Part shown: positions 18,231 to 27,638 of the stretch, piece after piece | How positions within the stretch are numbered: the first letter of the stretch is position 1 | Layout of the letters: each line of letters opens with the position of its first letter | NCBI GenBank assembly: GCA_947449315.1 | Contig: CANFRC010000005.1 | Span: 62,001-126,000 of the forward strand | Length of the DNA stretch: 64,000 bases | Origin: Bacteroidota bacterium | GTDB taxonomy: Bacteria; Bacteroidota; Bacteroidia; 2-12-FULL-35-15 | Direction of reading: 5' to 3' | Position numbers and translations under genes: made by a program | Notes under the pieces: model-generated | What the model was told of the DNA's origin: nothing | Seen by the model: the letters and a program-made list of their open reading frames with translations, nothing else | Database searches by the model: none

Positions 18231-19397
18231 ATGGCGAAGATATTAATCATTGATGACGAAAAAAGTATCCGTAAAACATTGCGTGAGATCCTTGAATATG
18301 AAAAGTATATTGTTGATGAAGCGGCCGATGGGATAGAAGGGGTTGCCATGATCCAAAAAGAAAAGTACGACATTGTGTTATGCGATATTAAAATGCCTAA
18401 GATGGATGGTATTGAAGTGTTGGATAAAGTAATGCAATTGTCATCTGACACTCCTGTTGTTATGGTTTCCGGACATGGCAATATAGAAACAGCCGTTGAA
18501 GCTGTTAAGAAAGGAGCTTTTGATTTTATTGCTAAACCATTGGATTTAAATCGTTTGTTGGTAACCATCCGAAATGCAATGGACAAATCTACGTTAGTGA
18601 CGGAAACAAAAGTGCTGAAGAAAAAAGTTAGCAAAACATTTGATATGGTGGGTGAGTCGAAAGCAATTGCTCAGATTCAGGAAATGATTGAACGTGTTGC
18701 TCCAACAGATGCACGTGTATTGATAACTGGAGGAAACGGAAGTGGAAAAGAATTGGTGGCTCGTTGGCTGCATGAGAAGAGCAATAGAGCGAATGCTCCA
18801 CTTATTGAAGTGAATTGTGCGGCTATACCAAGTGAATTGATTGAAAGTGAATTGTTCGGTCACGAAAAAGGCGCTTTTACATCTGCAATAAATCAGCGGA
18901 AAGGTAAATTTGAGCAGGCAGAAGGCGGCACCTTATTTATGGATGAGATAGGTGATATGAGTTTATCGGCTCAGGCAAAAGTGTTAAGAGCGTTGCAGGA
19001 AAATAAAATTACCCGAGTTGGTGGTGAAAAAGAGATCAAAGTAAATGTACGCGTTGTTGCCGCTACGAATAAGGATTTGCAGAAAGAAATTGCTGCGGGA
19101 AATTTCAGAGAGGATCTTTACCATCGCTTGAGTGTTATTTTAATTCATGTTCCTTCCTTGAATGAACGGAAGGACGATATTCCCTTGTTGGCGCAGCATT
19201 TTCTCAAAATGATCTGTGAGGATCATGGTATGCCTCTGAAAACATTCACAAAAGAAGCCATGAAAGAACTTCAAAAAATTAACTGGACAGGAAATATTCG
19301 TGAATTCAGAAATGTGGTGGAGCGTTTAATTATTCTTTGTGATAAAACCATAACAGATAAAGATGTGATTGCGTATGCAAGACCATTGAAAGGTTAA
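18231..19397 (+). CDS. NtrC-type response regulator lacking a C-terminal DNA-binding domain
   Basis: 388 residues. Receiver domain at 1-120 with acidic pocket Asp8/Asp9, phosphoacceptor Asp52 (VLCDIKMPKMDG) and Lys in the FIAKPLDLN loop. Then an AAA+ sigma-54 activation domain: Walker A GGNGSGKE, a GAFTGA-loop reading GAFTSA, Walker B GTLFMDEIGDM, and the NIREFRNVVERLI sensor-2 segment. The protein stops about 20 residues later, so the Fis-type helix-turn-helix found in NtrC is missing. Such activators can work from solution without enhancer binding. No histidine kinase gene adjoins it. It sits behind ppx and is convergent with the polysaccharide operon. Confidence 0.92.
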   Translation: MAKILIIDDEKSIRKTLREILEYEKYIVDEAADGIEGVAMIQKEKYDIVLCDIKMPKMDGIEVLDKVMQLSSDTPVVMVSGHGNIETAVEAVKKGAFDFIAKPLDLNRLLVTIRNAMDKSTLVTETKVLKKKVSKTFDMVGESKAIAQIQEMIERVAPTDARVLITGGNGSGKELVARWLHEKSNRANAPLIEVNCAAIPSELIESELFGHEKGAFTSAINQRKGKFEQAEGGTLFMDEIGDMSLSAQAKVLRALQENKITRVGGEKEIKVNVRVVAATNKDLQKEIAAGNFREDLYHRLSVILIHVPSLNERKDDIPLLAQHFLKMICEDHGMPLKTFTKEAMKELQKINWTGNIREFRNVVERLIILCDKTITDKDVIAYARPLKG

Positions 19398-19467
19398 CCT
19401 TTATAAATATTAAGCAGTTTTTTTAGCTTTTTTCTCAAAATAATATTGAAACTGTGAAGGGGGAAAA

Positions 19468-20214
19468 TTAAAGAGTCTTATTTAAAAGCGTTTCGCTTTC
19501 GATCAATTTCAATAAATGTTTTTCATACACAACATTCTTTATAAGATCAATATGTCCGATGTGGTGACAATCTGTTCCTAAGAAAGAGATCATGTTTTTA
19601 TCAATCATTTGTTCCGCTATTTTTTTTGTAGAGATAGAATAATAGCCAGTAAGGGAGTTGATATTCATTTGAAGCAATACGCCTTTATCTATAAAGGTTT
19701 CGTATTTTTTGAAATCGGTGTGCCAAAAATTGTAACGCTCGGGATGTGCTAATACAGGCTTGTATCCATGTAATTGCATTTTGAAAATGACGTGCATTAA
19801 ATTGTCGGGAGGATTCATATAAGAGATCTCAAATAAGAGATGATTGTCTCCGAAAGTCAATAATTTTTCCTCGTCCAGTTTACGTTCAAAATCATAATCT
19901 AAATAGTATTCAGACGCAGCATTTACTTCAATAGGAATGTTTGCTTCTTTCAGTGCAGCTCTCACTTTATCTAATCCGCCCAAAATAATTTCAGGAGTAT
20001 TTCGGTAATAATCGCTCATGATATGCGGAGTAGTGATCACCTTTTTGTATCCCATCTTGTGCAACTCTGTGATCATCTGAACGCTGTCTTCAATCGTTTT
20101 TGCGCCATCGTCAATCCCAGGAATAAAATGAGAATGGATATCGCATCCCAGCGTTGAAAGGTCTACCGGAGTTTCAAGTCGCGTAGTTTTTTTGAAGAAA
20201 TTGAATAATCCCAT
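19468..20214 (-). CDS. PHP-family tyrosine phosphatase (CpsB/YwqE-like)
   Basis: 248-residue metal-dependent phosphatase of the PHP fold, the type that dephosphorylates the bacterial tyrosine kinase controlling capsule chain length. Metal-ligand motifs are visible: DIHSHFIPGIDDG near residue 25, TTPHIMSDYY, an NAASEYYLD glutamate, VLAHPERYNFW, and FLGTDCHHIG at the end. It is the last gene of the minus-strand polysaccharide operon, 9 bp after the epimerase, which fits a role in regulating polysaccharide assembly. Its kinase partner (Wzc-like) is not in the window. Confidence 0.88.
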   Translation of the reverse strand: MGLFNFFKKTTRLETPVDLSTLGCDIHSHFIPGIDDGAKTIEDSVQMITELHKMGYKKVITTPHIMSDYYRNTPEIILGGLDKVRAALKEANIPIEVNAASEYYLDYDFERKLDEEKLLTFGDNHLLFEISYMNPPDNLMHVIFKMQLHGYKPVLAHPERYNFWHTDFKKYETFIDKGVLLQMNINSLTGYYSISTKKIAEQMIDKNMISFLGTDCHHIGHIDLIKNVVYEKHLLKLIESETLLNKTL

Positions 20215-20223
20215 TGCAGTTTA

Positions 20224-21210
20224 TTAATAGTGTGTTTTGAACCAATCAAGTGTATGTTTTAATCCTTCTTCAATTTTTATTTTAGGTTCGTATCCAATGC
20301 TTGTTTTTGCTTTTGAAATATCGGCCAAGGAGTCGCGCACATCCCCCATGCGTTCTTCACGGTATATTTGTTTAACGGAAGCACCAGTTAATTTTTTTAG
20401 TATTTCAATTAATTGATTTAATGAAACCCGTTCACCAACTGCAATATTAAATACATTGCCTTGTGTATTTATATTTTCCGCAAACATTGCTTTCATATTT
20501 GCTTGTACTGCATTTTCTACAAATGTAAAATCGCGTGTTTGTTCCCCATCGCCATTTAACGTAGGTGCTTCATTATTTAATATAGCGTTTAAGAAAAGTG
20601 GAATGGCAGCAGCGTATTCGCCTAATGGATTTTGTCTGGGACCGAAAATATTGAAATACCTCAATCCTATGATTTCCATATTGTATGTTTTTGAGAAAAT
20701 TTCCGCATACAATTCGTTTGTCATTTTTGAAACGGCATAAGGCGATAATTGTTTGCCTATTTGGTTCTCCACTTTTGGTAAGATTTTGCTATCACCATAA
20801 ACGGAAGAAGAACTGGCATATACTATTCGCTTTACTTTTGCATCGCGTGCAGCAATTAAAACATTAATGAATCCAGTTGCATTTACCTGATGAGTAGCAA
20901 TCGGATTTTTGATGGAGCGTGGTACAGAACCTAAGGCAGCTTCATGGAATACGTAATCAATTCCAATACATGCCTTTTCGCAGTCCTCCATGTTGCAAAT
21001 AGTTCCATTGATGAATTCAAAATTTGGTAATTGCAGATACGGTTGAATATTTTCTTCAAATCCTGTTGCTAGATTGTCTAAAACGACCACCTTTTTTGCA
21101 TTGTATTTTAAGAGGTATTCTACAAGATTTGAACCTATGAATCCGGCACCTCCAGTCACTAAAAATGTCTTCGAGGTTATGTTTATATCGTGAAAAGAGT
21201 TGTTATACAT
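20224..21210 (-). CDS. UDP-N-acetylhexosamine(uronate) 4-epimerase, WbpP/TviC-like
   Basis: Extended short-chain dehydrogenase, 328 residues. NAD-binding GGAGFIG at 20-26, the active-site Ser in YASSSSVYGD and Tyr/Lys in SPYAVSKMTNELYAE. The stretches EAALGSVPRSIKNP and IGLRYFNIFGPRQNPLGEYA closely follow WbpP and TviC, which interconvert UDP-GlcNAc/UDP-GalNAc or their uronic acids, rather than GalE. Together with the TviB/WbpA-type dehydrogenase in the same operon it could supply a galacto-configured aminouronate. The exact substrate is inferred from family resemblance. Confidence 0.85.
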   Translation of the reverse strand: MYNNSFHDINITSKTFLVTGGAGFIGSNLVEYLLKYNAKKVVVLDNLATGFEENIQPYLQLPNFEFINGTICNMEDCEKACIGIDYVFHEAALGSVPRSIKNPIATHQVNATGFINVLIAARDAKVKRIVYASSSSVYGDSKILPKVENQIGKQLSPYAVSKMTNELYAEIFSKTYNMEIIGLRYFNIFGPRQNPLGEYAAAIPLFLNAILNNEAPTLNGDGEQTRDFTFVENAVQANMKAMFAENINTQGNVFNIAVGERVSLNQLIEILKKLTGASVKQIYREERMGDVRDSLADISKAKTSIGYEPKIKIEEGLKHTLDWFKTHY

Positions 21211-21246
21211 TGTTGTGTTAAAAGTTAATAATGATACGGTTTGAAA

Positions 21247-22299
21247 TTATCTTTTAACGTATTGGGTTTCGTAATATTTTTTATAATCACCTGAAGTAAC
21301 ATTGCTTAGCCAAGCTTCATTATTTAAATACCAGTCAACGGTTTTGGTCAATCCTTCTTCAAATTGCAAAGAGGGTACCCATCCCAATTCTTTTTGAAGT
21401 TTTGAAGAATCAATAGCATATCGGTGATCATGTCCTGCGCGATCTTTTACATATGTAATCAGTTTTGCAGATTCTCCTTCAGCACGATTTAGTTTTTTAT
21501 CCATGATTTTGCAAAGCAAATGTATTAGATCAATATTTGTCCATTCATTGTGACCACCAATATTGTAGGTGGTTCCTGTTTTTGCCTGATGATATATAAC
21601 GTCTATTGCACGAGCATGGTCTTCTACCCACAGCCAGTCACGAATGTTTTCACCAGTTCCATAAATTGGAATCGATTTGTTGTTTTTGATGTTGTGAATG
21701 GAGAGCGGGATTAATTTTTCAGGAAAATGATGACTTCCGTAATTGTTGGAACAATTTGAAATAACTGCATCAATTCCATACGTGTCGTGATAAGCCCTTA
21801 CAAAATGATCGGAACTTGCTTTTGACGCGGAATAAGGACTGTGTGGGTCGTATGCTGTTGTTTCTGTAAACATGCCCGTTTCACCCAGAGAGCCATATAC
21901 TTCATCGGTAGAAACATGGTAAAATCGATGAGCAGAAAAATTTTCTTTCCATTGATTTTTTGCGGCATTTAATAAATTAACAGTGCCGATAACATTCGTC
22001 ATTACAAACTCCAGAGGGTTTGAAATGCTTCTATCAACGTGGCTTTCTGCTGCAAGATGAATCACACCATCCAATTTGTGCAATGTGAAAAGTTCATTTA
22101 CGAAATCTGCATCCACGATATCTCCTTTCACAAAAGTGTAGTTGGGCTTATCTTGAATATCTTTTAAGTTGGCAAGATTACCTGCGTAGGTTAATTTGTC
22201 TAGATTGACAATGTGATAATTCGGATATTTAGTTACAAATAGTCTGACAACGTGAGAGCCAATGAAGCCTGCGCCGCCTGTTATCAATATCTTTTTCAT
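21247..22299 (-). CDS. rfbB: dTDP-glucose 4,6-dehydratase
   Basis: Converts dTDP-glucose to dTDP-4-keto-6-deoxyglucose. I place the start at 22299 (MKKILITGGAGFIGSH): there the ATG shares one base with the stop of the upstream dehydrogenase (TAATG), whereas the longer frame from 22311 only adds four residues. Motifs: GGAGFIG near the N-terminus, the DVDRSI/HVDRSISNP region, the catalytic YHVSTDEVYGSLGE with Thr-Asp-Glu, and YSASKASSDH with Tyr-x3-Lys. About 350 residues, as expected. RmlA, RmlC and RmlD are absent here, so the end product cannot be assigned to rhamnose. Confidence 0.93.
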   Translation of the reverse strand: MKKILITGGAGFIGSHVVRLFVTKYPNYHIVNLDKLTYAGNLANLKDIQDKPNYTFVKGDIVDADFVNELFTLHKLDGVIHLAAESHVDRSISNPLEFVMTNVIGTVNLLNAAKNQWKENFSAHRFYHVSTDEVYGSLGETGMFTETTAYDPHSPYSASKASSDHFVRAYHDTYGIDAVISNCSNNYGSHHFPEKLIPLSIHNIKNNKSIPIYGTGENIRDWLWVEDHARAIDVIYHQAKTGTTYNIGGHNEWTNIDLIHLLCKIMDKKLNRAEGESAKLITYVKDRAGHDHRYAIDSSKLQKELGWVPSLQFEEGLTKTVDWYLNNEAWLSNVTSGDYKKYYETQYVKR

Positions 22300-23588
22300 T
22301 ATAAGCTCCAATAATTTAAATGTTTTATTTTTCCTTTTAAAATCCCTTTTATATCAACCAAAATTCCTCCATGAGAAAGTATTGATTTGAAATAAGCTTC
22401 ATCATAAGCTAAATACTCATTGTGATTAACAGCAACAACCACAGCATCATACCCTTTGCTAATTGTTTTTACTAATTCGTAGCCGTATTCATGCTTGAGT
22501 TCATCTGATTTAGCATGTGGGTCAATTACGTCAACCTGCACACCATATGATTTAAATTCGTTGATGACATCAGAAACTTTAGAGTTTCTTACATCACTTA
22601 CATTCTCTTTAAATGTTGCACCCATAACTAATACGCGGGATTCTGCCAGATTTTTTTTCGCAGCGATAATTTTTTTAACAGTTTGCTTTGCAATATAAAA
22701 CCCCATCGAGTCATTTACATAACGCCCTGAATTGATCACGCGAGCATGATACCCTAAGGCTTCTGCCTTATAGGTCAAGTAGTAGGGATCCACACCAATA
22801 CAATGTCCTCCAACTAATCCGGGAGAAAATTTTAAGAAGTTCCATTTTGTTCCTGCAGCTTCTAATACATCGTAAGTGTTAATTCCAATACGACTAAAAA
22901 TGATAGACAATTCATTCATTAAAGCAATGTTCACATCGCGTTGCGTATTCTCTATAATTTTGGCTGCTTCTGCAACTTTTATTGATGATGCTTTGAATAC
23001 ACCTGGCTCCACAATTATTTTATATGTTTCAGCAATTACTTCTAACGACTCTTCGCAACATCCAGAAACAACTTTTAAAATTTTAGTAATGGTGTGTTCT
23101 CTATCTCCTGGATTTATACGTTCTGGAGAATAGCCAACTTTGAAATCGGTTTTAAATTTTAAACCCGATACTTCTTCTAAAACTGGAATACAATCTTCTT
23201 CCGTGCATCCCGGGTACACGGTCGATTCATAAACAACATAATCGCCTTTTTTTAATGCTTTTCCAACAGTTTGAGACGCACCAAGTAATGGTTTTAGATC
23301 AGGTAGATTGTGCTCATCAATTGGAGTAGGTACAGCAATAATAAAAAAGTTCGCTGATTTTAGAACATCTATTGAAGCGGTAAATTCTATATCACAGCCT
23401 TCAAAATCTTTTGCTCCTAATTCCTGTGAAGGATCAATATGGTTCTGTATCATCTTCACCCGCTCTTCATTGATGTCAAAGCCAATTACTTTCACTTTTT
23501 TTGCAAAAGCAAGTGCAATTGGCAATCCAACATATCCAAGTCCAATAACAGCAATTTTTGCTTCTTTGTTTTTTATTTTATCGATCAT
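22299..23588 (-). CDS. UDP-N-acetylglucosamine 6-dehydrogenase, WbpA/TviB/WbpO-like
   Basis: Nucleotide-sugar dehydrogenase, 429 residues, oxidising C6 of a UDP-N-acetylhexosamine with two NAD+. NAD fold IGLGYVGLPIALAF; the TviB/WecC-type pattern ESTVYPGCTEEDC; YSPERINPGDREHT; and the catalytic cysteine in GGHCIGVDPYYL. It differs from the Ugd encoded in the same operon, whose site reads GGSCFPKD, so the two enzymes act on different sugars. With the WbpB-, WbpE- and WbpD-like neighbours, this is most likely the first step of UDP-GlcNAc(3NAc)A synthesis. It overlaps rfbB by one base and lies 4 bp after the WbpB-like gene. Confidence 0.9.
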   Translation of the reverse strand: MIDKIKNKEAKIAVIGLGYVGLPIALAFAKKVKVIGFDINEERVKMIQNHIDPSQELGAKDFEGCDIEFTASIDVLKSANFFIIAVPTPIDEHNLPDLKPLLGASQTVGKALKKGDYVVYESTVYPGCTEEDCIPVLEEVSGLKFKTDFKVGYSPERINPGDREHTITKILKVVSGCCEESLEVIAETYKIIVEPGVFKASSIKVAEAAKIIENTQRDVNIALMNELSIIFSRIGINTYDVLEAAGTKWNFLKFSPGLVGGHCIGVDPYYLTYKAEALGYHARVINSGRYVNDSMGFYIAKQTVKKIIAAKKNLAESRVLVMGATFKENVSDVRNSKVSDVINEFKSYGVQVDVIDPHAKSDELKHEYGYELVKTISKGYDAVVVAVNHNEYLAYDEAYFKSILSHGGILVDIKGILKGKIKHLNYWSL

Positions 23589-23592
23589 AATC

Positions 23593-24648
23593 TTATGATT
23601 TTCTGTCAGGGTTTCGTAATGAATAAATTCTTTCTATGATATCAACCACTTTCAATCCTTCCATTGCATTTGTGGTCATGGTGGTTCTTCCTTTTAATGT
23701 ATTAATAACATTTGAAATTACTTGAGGGTGATTGTTGGCTGAGCCTTTGTAAGCGCCATAATCATTTGCTTCATTCGTGGGGTCAAGCATTGGTAACGCA
23801 TAGTTTTTGATATGACAATATTCTACTTTGTCCATATATTGTCCGCCTACTTTTACGCTTCCATTGCTTCCGATTATAGTAATGCTACTTTCTAAGTTTG
23901 TGTCCCACACAGCAGTAGAATAGTTAATGCTTCCCATTCCGCCATTAGTGAAATTGAAATTTACAAAGCCGCTGTCTTCAAATTCAGTGAGGTTAGCGTG
24001 ATTGAAGTCGTTGAATTTTGCTTGAAAATCTTTCATATCACCAAAGATCCAGTAAAGTAGATCGACCCAGTGCGAAAACTGGGTAAACAATGTTCCACCG
24101 TCTAATTCTTGATTCCCTTTCCATCCTTCTTTTTTGCCCGCCTGTCCGGCCGGCAGGTAGTAACGTTCATCCCGGTTCCAATAACAATTTAATTGGACCA
24201 TAAACACATCGCCAATAATTTTTTCGTCTACTATTTTTTTTAACCAAACTGAAGGTGGTGAATAACGATTTTGCATCACGCAAAACACAGTCTTATTTAC
24301 TTGCAGCGCTTTAAATAACATTGCCTCACAATCTGCTTTTGTAAGAGCCATTGGCTTTTCACATACGACATTTTTACCTGCCTCCAAAGCAATTAATGAA
24401 TGTTGGGCATGTAAACCATTGGGTGTGCACACATTCACAACTTCAATTTCTGGATGAGCTGCCAAAAGATCTTCAACAGAATTGTAAAATAATTCTTTTA
24501 AATCATTTAATCCCAGTTGTCCTTTAGGTGCAATATCACAAACAGCAATTAGCTCTGCTTCTGGATTTCTCCGAACCATATCAGCATGACGTTTTCCGAT
24601 GTGCCCCTGACCGATAACTGCAAATTTTATTTTTTCACTCATTATCAT
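23593..24648 (-). CDS. Gfo/Idh/MocA oxidoreductase, WbpB-like (UDP-GlcNAcA 3-dehydrogenase)
   Basis: 351 residues. N-terminal Rossmann fold (AVIGQGHIGKRHADMV), the Gfo/Idh signature EKPMALTKADCEAM with the catalytic Lys, and a C-terminal domain with ELDGGTLFTQFSHWVDLLYW. WbpB-type enzymes oxidise C3 of UDP-GlcNAcA so that WbpE can aminate it. Peculiarity: between RYY and KKEGWKG there is a seven-residue insert, LPAGQAG, encoded by an 86 percent GC near-palindrome (24136-24156). The start at 24648 overlaps the WbpD-like stop as ATGA; a second ATG at 24642 (MSEKIKF) is equally possible. Confidence 0.88.
   Translation of the reverse strand: MIMSEKIKFAVIGQGHIGKRHADMVRRNPEAELIAVCDIAPKGQLGLNDLKELFYNSVEDLLAAHPEIEVVNVCTPNGLHAQHSLIALEAGKNVVCEKPMALTKADCEAMLFKALQVNKTVFCVMQNRYSPPSVWLKKIVDEKIIGDVFMVQLNCYWNRDERYYLPAGQAGKKEGWKGNQELDGGTLFTQFSHWVDLLYWIFGDMKDFQAKFNDFNHANLTEFEDSGFVNFNFTNGGMGSINYSTAVWDTNLESSITIIGSNGSVKVGGQYMDKVEYCHIKNYALPMLDPTNEANDYGAYKGSANNHPQVISNVINTLKGRTTMTTNAMEGLKVVDIIERIYSLRNPDRKS
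24136..24156. repeat. GC-rich near-palindromic in-frame insertion (REP-like) in the WbpB-like gene
   Basis: 21 bp with 18 G/C in an otherwise AT-rich gene. Positions 24141-24157 (CCTGTCCGGCCGGCAGG) form CCTG-T-CCGG paired with CCGG-CAGG, a palindrome with one bulged T. It adds exactly seven codons (LPAGQAG) without breaking the frame. I see no second copy in the window. Confidence 0.55.
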
Positions 24649-25223
24649 TTTATTTTTTTTACAACTCCATTATCGAGTTTGTACATCTCATTACTTTCAA
24701 AGCAAACAGCTATTCCTTCTTTGTCGAATTGTAATCGGTGTCCGTATTCACTGATCCATCCCATTTGTTTTGCTGGGTTTCCTACCCACAATGAATAAGG
24801 CTGAACATGTTTAGTAACAACAGCTCCAGCTCCAATGAACGCATATTCACCAATATCATGTCCGCAAACGATTGTTGCATTTGCACCAATCGATGCACCT
24901 TTACCAACATGCGTTTTTGCATATTCGCTTTTTCTGTTAATAGCACTTCTCGGATTAATTACATTGGTAAAAACCATGGATGGTCCAAGAAATACATCGT
25001 CATCGCAAGTTACTCCCGTGTAGATAGAAACATTGTTTTGTACTTTCACATTTTTGCCTAGCACTACCTCTGGAGATATGACAACATTTTGTCCGATATT
25101 GCAATTTTCTCCAATAGTACAATTGGGCATTATATGAGAGAAATGCCAGATCTTAACACCATTGGCAATTTTACAACCCTCATCAATGATTGCAGTTTCG
25201 TGACTAAAATATTCTTTGCTCAT
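24645..25223 (-). CDS. WbpD-like UDP-aminosugar N-acetyltransferase
   Basis: 192-residue left-handed beta-helix acyltransferase with hexapeptide repeats from about residue 30 (IGENCNIGQNVVISPEVVLG) to 145 (IGEYAFIGAGAVV). The order FLGPSMVFTNVINPRS, then VGKGASIGANATIVCGHDIG with the catalytic His, follows WbpD, which acetylates the 3-amino group of UDP-GlcNAc3NA. It lies between the WbpB-like gene (4-bp ATGA overlap) and the UDP-xylose synthase gene (stop of the latter adjoins this start at 25223), so coupling is tight. Confidence 0.88.
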   Translation of the reverse strand: MSKEYFSHETAIIDEGCKIANGVKIWHFSHIMPNCTIGENCNIGQNVVISPEVVLGKNVKVQNNVSIYTGVTCDDDVFLGPSMVFTNVINPRSAINRKSEYAKTHVGKGASIGANATIVCGHDIGEYAFIGAGAVVTKHVQPYSLWVGNPAKQMGWISEYGHRLQFDKEGIAVCFESNEMYKLDNGVVKKIK

Positions 25224-26194
25224 TAATTAAAATTTCTGTGTTCGGTTTTATTTAATTCTTCTTGCGAAAGCGATTTGAAATAGTCGTACGTAATTTTCAA
25301 TCCTTCTGCACGGTCTACTTTGGGTTCCCAACCTAAAATTTCTTTTGCTTTTGTGATGTCCGGCTTTCTTTGTTTTGGATCGTCTTGTGGCAATGGTTTT
25401 GAAATTAATTTTTGTTTTGTTCCTGTTAATTTAATAATTTCTTCACCAAACTCTTTGATTGTTATTTCACTTGGATTACCAATGTTCACTGGCTGAGAAT
25501 AATTACTCATCAATAATCGATAAATACCCTCTACAAGATCATCCACATAACAAAATGATCGTGTTTGAGAACCGTCACCAAACATGGTTAAATCTTCACC
25601 ACGCAATGCTTGTCCAATAAAAGCGGGTAATACGCGTCCGTCATTCAGTCGCATACGAGGACCATACGTGTTGAAGATGCGTATGATTCGTGTTTCCAAA
25701 CCATGATATGTATGATATGCCATGGTTATTGCTTCCATGAATCGCTTTGCTTCATCATACACACCTCTTGGACCAACAGGGTTTACATTGCCCCAATATT
25801 CTTCAGTTTGTGGATGAACCATTGGATCGCCATATACTTCAGAAGTGGATGCTACCAATATTCTTGCTTTTTTTACACGAGCCAATCCAAGTAAATTGTG
25901 GGTTCCAAGCGAACTCACTTTTAATGTTTGAATTGGAATTTTTAAATAATCGATTGGAGAAGCGGGAGAAGCAAAATGTAAAATGTAATCCAGTTCACCT
26001 GGTACGAATACAAATTTTGAAACATCATGATGGTAGAATTCAAAATGTTCCAGCTTCATTAAATGCTCAATATTTTTTAAATCTCCTGTGATAAGATTAT
26101 CCATTGCAATTACATGGTAACCTTCTTTTATGAAGCGATCACAAAGATGTGAGCCTAAAAAGCCTGCTGCTCCTGTTATTAAGATTCTTTTCAT
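25223..26194 (-). CDS. uxs: UDP-glucuronate decarboxylase (UDP-xylose synthase)
   Basis: Extended SDR, 323 residues, converting UDP-glucuronic acid to UDP-xylose with internal NAD+ recycling. Motifs: [17 protein letters not shown] at the start, [20 protein letters not shown] (a UXS hallmark), [10 protein letters not shown] with the active-site Thr/Ser, [11 protein letters not shown] with Tyr-x3-Lys, and [20 protein letters not shown]. Its substrate is made by the ugd gene 76 bp upstream. The product is a xylose donor for a surface glycan. Confidence 0.93.
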   Translation of the reverse strand: MKRILITGAAGFLGSHLCDRFIKEGYHVIAMDNLITGDLKNIEHLMKLEHFEFYHHDVSKFVFVPGELDYILHFASPASPIDYLKIPIQTLKVSSLGTHNLLGLARVKKARILVASTSEVYGDPMVHPQTEEYWGNVNPVGPRGVYDEAKRFMEAITMAYHTYHGLETRIIRIFNTYGPRMRLNDGRVLPAFIGQALRGEDLTMFGDGSQTRSFCYVDDLVEGIYRLLMSNYSQPVNIGNPSEITIKEFGEEIIKLTGTKQKLISKPLPQDDPKQRKPDITKAKEILGWEPKVDRAEGLKITYDYFKSLSQEELNKTEHRNFN

Positions 26195-26270
26195 AGTTTG
26201 TCAAATAAGTTAAGTATGTTAAAGGAGTATAGCTTAGGCACCTAAAAATTTCATCCTCTCTTTTTGCTAA

Positions 26271-27584
26271 TTAACCTTTTACAGTTTCTCTTCCAATACT
26301 TGTGTAATAATAGCCCATCTCTTTCATTTGATCGATCGCATATAAATTTCTTCCATCAAAAATTGCTTTGTTTTTTAATAGAGAAGAAACTTTTCCGAAA
26401 TCTGGGGTACGAAATAAACTCCACTCCGTTGCAATCAATAAAGCATCTGCATCTCGCAATGCATCGTATTCATCCAATGCATAAGCGATACGGTTGCCCA
26501 TTATGTTTTTTACATTGTTCATAGCTTCCGGATCGTATGCAGAGACGCTCGCTCCTTCTTTCAGTAATTCTTCAATTATGTAAAGGGCTGGTGCTTCGCG
26601 AATATCGTCTGTGTCAGGTTTAAATGCTAAGCCCCATATTGCAATTTTTTTTCCTTTTAGATCTCCTTTGAAATAATCTTTCACTTTAGGAATGATAATG
26701 GTTTTTTGTTTCTCATTAATATCCATTACAGCTTCCAGCATTTTGAAATTGTATGTTACTTCTGCAGCAGATTTCGCCAAGGCTTGAACATCTTTAGGGA
26801 AACAACTTCCGCCATAGCCAATTCCTGGAAATAAAAACCGTTTTCCTATTCTGTCATCTGATCCTATTCCAATGCGAACAGCATCCACATCTGCGCCCAA
26901 TTTCTCGCATAAGTTTGCAATTTCATTCATGAAAGTGATCTTCGTTGCTAAGAAAGCATTGGCAGCATATTTGGTTAATTCAGCCGATTTCTCATCCATA
27001 AAAATGATCGGATTTCCTTGGCGCACGTATGGTTTGTAAAGTTCTTCCATTGTTTTTCTGGCCTTCTCAGAGCTTGTGCCAATCACCACACGGTCAGGTT
27101 TTAAAAAATCATCAACAGCAAATCCTTCGCGTAAAAATTCAGGGTTAGAAACGATATCAAATTCTACTTTTGCATGTTTAGCAACTGCTGCGCGCACTTT
27201 TTCAGCCGTGCCAACAGGAACAGTGCTTTTGTCAACAATTACTTTGTAATCTTTTATGATTTTCCCCAGATCGTTTGCTACGCCCAAGATATAGCTAAGG
27301 TCTGCTGAGCCATCTTCACCTGGAGGAGTTGGTAAAGCAAGAAATATTATTTTTGCGTTTTCAATTGCTTGAGTTAGGTCAGTTGTAAAAGTTAATCTTC
27401 CTTGTTTGATATTACGTTGAAATAGAACATCCAAGTGTGGTTCGTAAATCGGAACAATACCTGCTTGCATTTTATTTACTTTAACGTTATCGATATCGAC
27501 ACAGATGACATGATTGCCTGTTTCTGCTAAACATGTTCCTGTTACCAATCCCACATATCCTGTACCTACAACCGCTATATTCAT
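26271..27584 (-). CDS. ugd: UDP-glucose 6-dehydrogenase
   Basis: Oxidises UDP-glucose to UDP-glucuronic acid. 437 residues with VVGTGYVGLVTGTCLAETGN at the N-terminus, DKSTVPVGTAEKVR, EFLREGFAVDDFLKPDR, and the catalytic Cys in GIGYGGSCFPKDVQAL; the end GLAFKPDTDDIREAP is standard. It feeds the adjacent uxs gene. Of the two UDP-sugar dehydrogenases in the operon, this one has the canonical glucose-type active site. Confidence 0.95.
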   Translation of the reverse strand: MNIAVVGTGYVGLVTGTCLAETGNHVICVDIDNVKVNKMQAGIVPIYEPHLDVLFQRNIKQGRLTFTTDLTQAIENAKIIFLALPTPPGEDGSADLSYILGVANDLGKIIKDYKVIVDKSTVPVGTAEKVRAAVAKHAKVEFDIVSNPEFLREGFAVDDFLKPDRVVIGTSSEKARKTMEELYKPYVRQGNPIIFMDEKSAELTKYAANAFLATKITFMNEIANLCEKLGADVDAVRIGIGSDDRIGKRFLFPGIGYGGSCFPKDVQALAKSAAEVTYNFKMLEAVMDINEKQKTIIIPKVKDYFKGDLKGKKIAIWGLAFKPDTDDIREAPALYIIEELLKEGASVSAYDPEAMNNVKNIMGNRIAYALDEYDALRDADALLIATEWSLFRTPDFGKVSSLLKNKAIFDGRNLYAIDQMKEMGYYYTSIGRETVKG

Positions 27585-27638
27585 ATTGTCAATTTTGAAA
27601 TTTGAAAATTAGTTAATGAGCTAGTTTTAAAAATAATA

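Noticed and set aside
18158-18634. Minus-strand 158-codon frame opposite the response regulator
   Set aside because: Lies entirely over conserved ppx end and receiver-domain sequence on the plus strand; hydrophobic composition is a by-product.
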